From an uncultured Bacteroidales bacterium (GTDB lineage: Bacteria; Bacteroidota; Bacteroidia; Bacteroidales; WCHB1-69), in assembly GCA_946409645.1 (NCBI GenBank), contig CAMJXE010000006.1, positions 1-64,000 on the forward strand: a stretch of 64,000 nucleotides of DNA. Direction: 5' to 3'. Under the pieces are notes generated by a model. The model did not search any database and had not been told where the DNA came from. It was given only the letters and a program-made list of their open reading frames with translations. Positions 48,559 through 54,944 of this stretch are shown piece by piece (the stretch's first letter is position 1; each line of letters opens with the position of its first letter). A program made the position numbers and the translations under genes.

Positions 48559-49650
48559 TTATTTCCCGCTTTTCCTGCGATTGCATTCCTTGCAAAGCAT
48601 TTGGCAATTTTCTGCGATGGTGCGGCCGCCCGCGTGCCACGGAGTGATGTGGTCGGCCTCCATTTGTGAGATGTCGAAGTGCTGACCGCAGTCGGCGCAA
48701 AAACCGCCTTGCCGCTCGTAAGCCGACAATTTCTGCGCTTCGGTGAAAGCTCGAATAGACAAATATTTCTCTTTATGGGTGAGGAGATAAGGATAGATGC
48801 CCGTCTTTTTGGTCACATCATCGTCCAAAATGAGCCGCTTCACCTCGTTATCAATTTGTTGGGAATCAAATACTTTATCTTTGAACTGTTTGTAGAGCCA
48901 ACCCCAATCCACTCCTTTCATGATTTTCTTGCGTTCTTTGTTGGGAAGAAAAGAGGTCTCCACCCATGTGATGACTGCTTGGAAGAACTGCCACAACGGA
49001 GCCGCGCTTGCATCATGCTGATGATTAGACATATACACTTCGATATTGCCATCCGAAATCCAAGAGATAGCCGTCTCCAAATAGTCTTGACGGATGGCAG
49101 AACCCGTGAGGTAATCACTCCCGATTTTGGCTGCGGGTGCTCCGTTTTTGCTGAAATAGCGTTTCGCGTCACCCACCCAAGAACCTGCATACACCGCGTT
49201 TCGAAGTTCTTGATTCGTCAGTTCCTCACCTGCTATATTGATGGTTTTGAACCACTTGAGTTTCTCGCTGTCGGTGCCGCTACATATATAGACCTGCAGC
49301 TCGTAGCTGAGGATTTGCTCCTGCTCGTCGGGTTGTAGGTTGTGGAAATAGCGGAAATCGAATGCGAAGTCGCCGTTCACATACTGACAGATAGAGATGG
49401 TGCGTTGCTGACCGTCGATGATTTCAAAGGTACTGTCTTCTCGCACCGCCCAATACATTACATTCAGCGGAAAACCTTGCGTGAGGGTGTCGATGACGGC
49501 ATCGCGCTGTTTCTCCTTATAGACGAATTCGCGCTGGTAGGGAGGTCGCACATCCAGTTGGCCGCCGTAGGCCCGCACGCCTTTTTCGTTGTTGTCCTCG
49601 TAGCCCGCTGTCAGCTCGCGGACGGTGATTTTGTGTAATTCGATTTGCAT
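48559..49650 (-). CDS. DUF262 domain protein with C-terminal HNH endonuclease domain
   Basis: DUF262 motif FEIIDGQQRTISICQY; C-terminal CADCGQHFDISQMEADHITPWHAGGRTIAENCQMLCKECNRRKSGK. Confidence 0.92.
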   Translation of the reverse strand: MQIELHKITVRELTAGYEDNNEKGVRAYGGQLDVRPPYQREFVYKEKQRDAVIDTLTQGFPLNVMYWAVREDSTFEIIDGQQRTISICQYVNGDFAFDFRYFHNLQPDEQEQILSYELQVYICSGTDSEKLKWFKTINIAGEELTNQELRNAVYAGSWVGDAKRYFSKNGAPAAKIGSDYLTGSAIRQDYLETAISWISDGNIEVYMSNHQHDASAAPLWQFFQAVITWVETSFLPNKERKKIMKGVDWGWLYKQFKDKVFDSQQIDNEVKRLILDDDVTKKTGIYPYLLTHKEKYLSIRAFTEAQKLSAYERQGGFCADCGQHFDISQMEADHITPWHAGGRTIAENCQMLCKECNRRKSGK

Positions 49651-49653
49651 GAT

Positions 49654-50757
49654 TTATCGGTTTTGGTTGTATGATTCGGGGTCTTCCGCAGCTAATGGCA
49701 GGGTTGTTTCAGGTTGGTTGTATGATGTTGGTTGCTTTGACCCAACATCATCCATTCGTTTGCGCCGGCGGATGAGGATGCGGGAATAAACCCGTTTGTT
49801 GTTTAATACCGCGCAACCTCCCCTATCCTCAATATGTGGATAATAAGGAACTATTCCATAAAATTTATTTAACTTGCTATTTCCAGCACATATTCCTAAT
49901 ATTTCAAATTGATCGGGATTATATTTATCCATAAAAGTAATAGGTACGCCCATAAAATCGTTATAATCCATAGGTATATTAGCTGTTTTATCTACATTGA
50001 TAGCATCATAGTTGTCATATTTTGGATATTCTTCTTCATTATACATTTTATAGAGAATCAAATCTTCATGTCGTTTAGGTATTTCCAAATTGGTAAACCA
50101 GTTTACACCTGAAACACGAATCATTCCCTTTCGATGATCGCCTGCGGTGGCAGTATCTTCATATTTACTGAAAAAATGTGCTGCTCCACCCTTAAACCCA
50201 TATCCTAACCATACTTTATTGTCTCGGATGAGAGGAAAAAAATCTTTGTTAGTGATTGCATTTTGATTACCAATTATCACAAATTTCTTCTCATATTTCA
50301 TCAACTGTGCCACGTATTCTCGAAACAGCGAAAATGGAGGGTTGGTCACCACTATGTCGGATTGTTTCAACAGCTCAAGACACTCAGCAGATCGGAAGTC
50401 GCCATCTCCTTTAAAATAATGTATACCTATTTCCTCAGGATCAGGTACGCGATTTCCGTTACGATCACCGTAATACTCTAACCAAATAGCTTTTTCACTA
50501 TCATTTTGACTAAATAGGTCTCTGTTTTGACTTTTGTAGCATGTGGTAATCAGTTTTTTCAAACCTAACTGTTCAAAATTGTAACTAAAATAGTGGAAAA
50601 AATTGCTCACACGTGGGTCATCACAGTTACAAAGCACTGTCTTGCCCTTGAAATGAACTTTGTAGTGCCTCAATTCATTCTCTATATCCACGAGTTGAGT
50701 ATAAAATTCATCTTTTTTATTTTTATTTGCTGCATGAAGATTAATATTTCCTGCCAT
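49654..50757 (-). CDS. EcoRI-family adenine-specific DNA methyltransferase
   Basis: ORF 49654-50841, likely start 50757 (MAGNINLHAANKNKKDEFYTQL). VVTNPPFSLFREYV catalytic motif; CDDPRVSNFFHYF; overall EcoRI methylase family pattern. Confidence 0.9.
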   Translation of the reverse strand: MAGNINLHAANKNKKDEFYTQLVDIENELRHYKVHFKGKTVLCNCDDPRVSNFFHYFSYNFEQLGLKKLITTCYKSQNRDLFSQNDSEKAIWLEYYGDRNGNRVPDPEEIGIHYFKGDGDFRSAECLELLKQSDIVVTNPPFSLFREYVAQLMKYEKKFVIIGNQNAITNKDFFPLIRDNKVWLGYGFKGGAAHFFSKYEDTATAGDHRKGMIRVSGVNWFTNLEIPKRHEDLILYKMYNEEEYPKYDNYDAINVDKTANIPMDYNDFMGVPITFMDKYNPDQFEILGICAGNSKLNKFYGIVPYYPHIEDRGGCAVLNNKRVYSRILIRRRKRMDDVGSKQPTSYNQPETTLPLAAEDPESYNQNR

Positions 50758-50829
50758 ATTTGATTGATAGATTATCCATAAGCTATCAATCGTGAATATC
50801 GAATATAAAGAAAGGCGTGAACCATTTCT

Positions 50830-51001
50830 TTTCGCGTTCACGGGAGTCCGCTAAGAACCCGTATGCTACACTAAATGAATCCACGCCTGAGGCGCGAACA
50901 TCAACTAAGTGTAGCATTTGGAAACTATCACAGACCTACCGTGAACACCTATTATCGACTTTAAGAAAATCGTTTAGCGGACTTTTTTCTTGAACGCGAA
51001 A
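50830..51001. repeat. Nested inverted-repeat element (three perfect stems plus apical palindrome)
   Basis: TTTCGCGTTCA/TGAACGCGAAA (50830-50840/50991-51001), AGTCCGCTAA/TTAGCGGACT (50845-50854/50974-50983), ATGCTACACT/AGTGTAGCAT (50863-50872/50908-50917), CGCCTGAGGCG (50884-50894). Confidence 0.85.
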
Positions 51002-51008
51002 TAATAGC

Positions 51009-51042
51009 TAATGCTTTGGTTTATAATATGTTAATTACTTTT
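51009..51042. repeat. Direct repeat copy 1 flanking the zeta-toxin module
   Basis: TAATGCTTTGGTTTATAATATGTTAATTACTTTT; 3 differences from copy 2 at 51873. Confidence 0.9.
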
Positions 51043-51095
51043 CTTTCTCTTTTTTTGTAACTATTTTTTGATTTATATTTCTGATACTCAGTTGT

Positions 51096-51689
51096 TTATT
51101 CACAAATATTCGTTGCCCATTCAGGCATTTGCTCTACATAATGTTTGATAATTTCACCATCAGCAAAACGAACAAGCAGTTTTGCTTCAGAATTATCAAT
51201 GGAATTGTCGTACAAATATGCTCTATTTACCTTTCGTACAAGATATTTGCAGCGAGACAATGATTTCTGATAGCGAGATACAATTTTTGTAATAGGAACA
51301 TCATGGCCTCCTTTCATCACCCTATTGGCTATTCGAGCGGCATTAATGGTTGGAGAACTTGTACAAACAAAGAAAAGTCTGACAAAAAAACCAGCAGCAA
51401 TAGCCCTTTCTATATAATCAACTTTATCATTAGCTGACAACACTGTCTCAAATATCAGACTTTTTTGATCCGAGAGGCACTTTTCTCGCCAATCTTCACA
51501 ATATTTTACCGCTTTCATAATGGCCTCTTTGGAGTTCCAGTCGCCAAAACGTTCTTGTGCTACGTTATCCGGATTGATATATACAGAATTTTCCAACCAC
51601 TGATGATGCAATATCTTGCTTGTCACAGAGGTTTTGCCCGAACCGTTAGGTCCGGCTACCACAATCAGAACAGGTTTCCTATCTCCCAT
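51096..51689 (-). CDS. Zeta toxin family protein (AAA/kinase-type P-loop)
   Basis: ORF 51096-51734, likely start 51689. MGDRKPVLIVVAGPNGSGKTSVTSKIL Walker A; INPDNVAQERFG; zeta-like. Confidence 0.88.
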   Translation of the reverse strand: MGDRKPVLIVVAGPNGSGKTSVTSKILHHQWLENSVYINPDNVAQERFGDWNSKEAIMKAVKYCEDWREKCLSDQKSLIFETVLSANDKVDYIERAIAAGFFVRLFFVCTSSPTINAARIANRVMKGGHDVPITKIVSRYQKSLSRCKYLVRKVNRAYLYDNSIDNSEAKLLVRFADGEIIKHYVEQMPEWATNICE

Positions 51690-51867
51690 TAGCACAACCG
51701 TACTCTTGTTGATACATTTCTCTGATTTCGGCAAAATACCGCTTATGGGCTTCTTCGTTCGAGATACGCGCCTCCTCTGCCACCTCGTGCATGATGTAGG
51801 CCAACATCTCGTCGGTAGGTTCCTCCATATCGGTCAATCGATATTGGTTTATTTCTCGCTCAGACAT
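51679..51867 (-). CDS. Small protein overlapping the zeta-toxin start; putative antitoxin
   Basis: 62 aa acidic helical ORF whose 3' end overlaps the predicted toxin start by 11 bp. Confidence 0.65.
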   Translation of the reverse strand: MSEREINQYRLTDMEEPTDEMLAYIMHEVAEEARISNEEAHKRYFAEIREMYQQEYGCANGR

Positions 51868-51872
51868 GTTTA

Positions 51873-51906
51873 TAATGCTCTGGTTTATAATATGTTAAAT
51901 ACTTCT
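51873..51906. repeat. Direct repeat copy 2, immediately upstream of the putative antitoxin
   Basis: TAATGCTCTGGTTTATAATATGTTAAATACTTCT. Confidence 0.9.
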
Positions 51907-52182
51907 GTCCAAAACAATCTCGGACTTAACAACTCTTTCAGATTCAGCGGCAAAGATACGGAATATTCACGATATGCGATTTAAATATGAAAAATGTAAA
52001 AAGCTTTTGACCTATTGGCTCTAATCTTTTAACCTCCAAATCACAATTTTGCGCCCCAACTTCCCATTTTCTGCGAAAAAAACGCCATCTTTTGTGACAA
52101 AAAAAATCGATGGAAGTATAACACGCTGATTATCAGCAAGAAAAAATTTTTCAAAAAGTGTACAATATATCGCAAAGTGTAT

Positions 52183-52190
52183 TACTTTTG
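52183..52190 (+). promoter_or_regulatory. -7 box of the ABC/GntR operon
   Basis: TACTTTTG. Confidence 0.6.
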
Positions 52191-52191
52191 C

Positions 52192-52215
52192 AGTGTCTTA
52201 GTTCACTAATACAGT
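52192..52215. promoter_or_regulatory. Candidate GntR-family operator (palindrome) overlapping the transcription start region
   Basis: AGTGTCTTAGT-TC-ACTAATACAGT, 9/11 half-site match, directly after the -7 box. Confidence 0.6.
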
Positions 52216-52228
52216 AACAATTTAAAAT

Positions 52229-53074
52229 ATGAACAGTATGATACAATTGAAAAATGTAGAATTCGGGTATGACAAGAACCGCAAGTTATTCAACGGGGTG
52301 GACTTGCTGTTGGAGCCCGGTCACTTTTACGGATTGCTCGGCCGCAACGGAGCGGGCAAAACCACCCTGCTGAAAATCATGACGGGACTTCTCTTCCCGC
52401 AGGCGGGCGAAGCCCTCATTGACGGTGAACCCGCCTACAAACGCACCGCTCACCAGCTGAGCGACATCTATTTCCTCCAAGAGGAGATCTATGTTCCTCA
52501 CCTGAAAATCAAGCAGTACGAGGAAGCTTTCGCACCGTTTTACCCGAACTTCAGCCATGAACAGTTCATGTATTATTTGACGGAGTTCGAGATGGACAAC
52601 ATGCTTGGCTTCATCGACAAGTTCTCGCACGGGCAGAAGAAGAAAGTGATGATAGCTTTCGCTTTGGCCGCCAATGTGCCGCTGCTCATCATGGACGAGC
52701 CCACCAACGGCCTCGACATCCCTTCCAAGAGCATCTTTCGCAAATTCATGGCCGCCTACGCCGACGAGCAGAAAACCGTGCTCATCTCCACGCATCAGGT
52801 GCGTGACCTTCACAGCCTCATCGATGCGGTCTCCATCATCGACAACGGCCGTATGATTCTCAACGCCTCCGGCGATGTCATCACCGACAAGTTAGTCTTC
52901 GATACAAATGACGAAAAGACGAAGGAGGGCAAGCTGTACTACAGCGAAGAGACTCCGCGCGGCATCCAGCAAGTGAAGGAAAACGTCAATCACATTGATA
53001 CCCCCTTGGATTTGGAACTGCTCTTCAACGCCGCCGTCTTAAACAAGCAAGAGTTCACGGAAATGTTCAAATAA
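52229..53074 (+). CDS. ABC transporter ATP-binding protein
   Basis: GLLGRNGAGKTTLLKIMTGLL, FSHGQKKKVMIAFALA, LLIMDEPTNGLD. Confidence 0.95.
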   Translation: MNSMIQLKNVEFGYDKNRKLFNGVDLLLEPGHFYGLLGRNGAGKTTLLKIMTGLLFPQAGEALIDGEPAYKRTAHQLSDIYFLQEEIYVPHLKIKQYEEAFAPFYPNFSHEQFMYYLTEFEMDNMLGFIDKFSHGQKKKVMIAFALAANVPLLIMDEPTNGLDIPSKSIFRKFMAAYADEQKTVLISTHQVRDLHSLIDAVSIIDNGRMILNASGDVITDKLVFDTNDEKTKEGKLYYSEETPRGIQQVKENVNHIDTPLDLELLFNAAVLNKQEFTEMFK

Positions 53075-53092
53075 CCTTAAAATCTGAAGATT

Positions 53093-53338
53093 ATGAAAAA
53101 ATACACGAATAAGATATTAATCATCACCGCCATTGTTTTGGTGTTGGGCCTGGTCATCGGCTACACCATCGATTTCCAGACAGGCTATCGCAGCGGCAGA
53201 ATTAAATATGAGAAAATCGAAAAGGATTCGACGCAAGTGCTTCATTTTAATGGTCTGGATGAAATAGAGGCATACGCCGATTCCGTAGAGACGAGCCAAG
53301 GTGCGTCTCAGCAAGACGAATCATCCACTGAAAATTAA
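53093..53338 (+). CDS. Small single-TM protein in the ABC operon
   Basis: 81 aa with N-terminal TM; 3' end contains a degenerate dispersed palindrome. Confidence 0.65.
   Translation: MKKYTNKILIITAIVLVLGLVIGYTIDFQTGYRSGRIKYEKIEKDSTQVLHFNGLDEIEAYADSVETSQGASQQDESSTEN
53285..53312. repeat. Degenerate GTAGAGACG palindrome inside a CDS
   Basis: gtagagacgagccaaggtgcgtctcagc. Confidence 0.65.
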
Positions 53339-53371
53339 CCCGAATTGTCTCACCAATAAAACCGTATAATT

Positions 53372-54106
53372 ATGAACATCAAAAACATAATCAAATTAAT
53401 CAAGGCCTATTTTTACGAAAACTGGCAAAATGACGTGTTTTACAATTTTGTCATAGTGATGGCGTTATCATTGTTTACCATGCTAACGTCCCCTTTCACT
53501 AAGGGCACGATATTCCTTGTCGCCTTCGTACTGATTATTTATTACCCCTGTCGCGTCTTTTCAAATCTTCATCGGCCCTCAAGCCGGATACACTACTTGA
53601 TGATTCCCGCTACCAATAGCGAAAAAGTGGTTACGGGAATGCTTTTAGCGAATGTCTATTATGTTGTAGGCATTTTTTTATCCACGCTCATAGGACTGGT
53701 ATTAGGATGTGTTATATTAGACATCGTAAAACCTGGCGTGATCGATATCTCCATATACGAATTAATAAAGAACACTTTTCCATTATCCAACGCCTTATAC
53801 ATCATAATAATCTATTCCAGTATTGCGGTTATGTTTTTCGCGGCCATTTATTTCAAGAAAAGTCCGTTCTGGAAGCTGATGCTGACCGGCTTTATCGTTA
53901 CGTTGGTATTTGGTGTTATTATGGCAGGTACTGAATGGTTGAATGTAGTGTCGGCTGTTCCTGCAGAAATCCGCAACGGTAACTATTATAAGGTTGAGCA
54001 TTACATCACCACATCCAAAGATTGGTTCCCGTATGTCGCTTGCTGTGCGACGATTGTCTATTTCTACGCAATGAGTTTTTTGAGAATGAGAGAAACGGAG
54101 GCATAG
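53372..54106 (+). CDS. ABC transporter permease-like membrane protein
   Basis: Six hydrophobic segments; follows the ATPase gene and precedes the GntR gene. Confidence 0.75.
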   Translation: MNIKNIIKLIKAYFYENWQNDVFYNFVIVMALSLFTMLTSPFTKGTIFLVAFVLIIYYPCRVFSNLHRPSSRIHYLMIPATNSEKVVTGMLLANVYYVVGIFLSTLIGLVLGCVILDIVKPGVIDISIYELIKNTFPLSNALYIIIIYSSIAVMFFAAIYFKKSPFWKLMLTGFIVTLVFGVIMAGTEWLNVVSAVPAEIRNGNYYKVEHYITTSKDWFPYVACCATIVYFYAMSFLRMRETEA

Positions 54107-54107
54107 T

Positions 54108-54452
54108 ATGGATTTCAAGAGCACACAAACCATATACCGGCAGATCGAGAACTGGGTGTTTGAGCAGATTTTGTCGGGCGCGTGGAAGCCGGGCGATCGG
54201 GCCAAGTCGGTGCGCGAGTTGGCCGTCGCCTTCGAAGTGAACCCCAACACCGTCATGCGCTCCTACGAACGCCTCCAGAACCAGGAGATCATCACCAACA
54301 AACGCGGAATCGGCTACTTCGTCAACGAGGACGCCCCCGAGAAAATCCATGCCATCCGCAAGAAGGAGTTCATGGAAGAGGAAGTGCCGGAGTTTCTGAA
54401 AAATATGAAACTGTTAGGAATCGATTTTAATGAAATTGTGAATAGTGAATAG
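54108..54452 (+). CDS. GntR family transcriptional regulator (YtrA-like)
   Basis: YRQIENWVFEQILSGAWKPGDRAKSVRELAVAFEVNPNTVMRSYERLQNQEIITNKRGIGYFV. Confidence 0.93.
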   Translation: MDFKSTQTIYRQIENWVFEQILSGAWKPGDRAKSVRELAVAFEVNPNTVMRSYERLQNQEIITNKRGIGYFVNEDAPEKIHAIRKKEFMEEEVPEFLKNMKLLGIDFNEIVNSE

Positions 54453-54503
54453 TGAGTTGAGAGTTTGTTAATAGTTAATTATCATTAGAAAGGGGAAGAA
54501 AAA

Positions 54504-54867
54504 ATGAACCATAAAGACTTAAATGTTTGGAAAGAGAGTATGAAACTTGTGAAAGAAGTGTATGTTGTACTAAAAAAGTTTCCTACTGATGAACTTTTTG
54601 GATTATGTTCTCAGATGAAAAGATCTTCTGTTTCTATTCCATCGAATATTGCAGAAGGAGCAGGTCGTAATAATGACAAAGAAAACTTACGGTTTTTGTT
54701 ATATAGCGCAAGGCTCTTTGTCAGAGTTGGAAACACAATTGCTTTTATCTGCAGATTTAAACTATCTCAAGCCAGATCATCCTCTCTTTAAACAAATCAC
54801 CACAGTTCAAAAACTACTATCCGGTTACATCCGTCACCTTCAGTCAAAAATCAAATCCCCAAAATAA
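54504..54867 (+). pseudogene. Frameshifted four-helix bundle protein (23S rRNA-intervening-sequence / TIGR02436 type)
   Basis: Frame 1 gives MKRSSVSIPSNIAEGAGRNNDKENLRFL; frame 2 gives YIAQGSLSELETQLLLSADLNYL; one extra base near 54691-54700 breaks the ORF. Confidence 0.88.
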
Positions 54868-54935
54868 ACCACCACTCACAATTCACAAATCACCACTCAC
54901 AATTCACTAGCCACTAATCACAATTCACTAAAAAA
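54868..54935. repeat. Degenerate tandem repeat (CACTCACAATTCACAAAT type)
   Basis: ccaccactcacaattcacaaatcaccactcacaattcactagccactaatcacaattcac. Confidence 0.85.
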
Positions 54936-54944
54936 CCAAACAAT

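Noticed and set aside
50830-51001. Integron attC site interpretation of the nested inverted repeat
   Set aside because: Overall nested geometry is attC-like, but the outer arms lack the RYYYAAC/GTTRRRY core boxes and no integrase is present.
50760-51001. Retron msr-msd interpretation
   Set aside because: No reverse transcriptase ORF in the window; structure alone is not enough.
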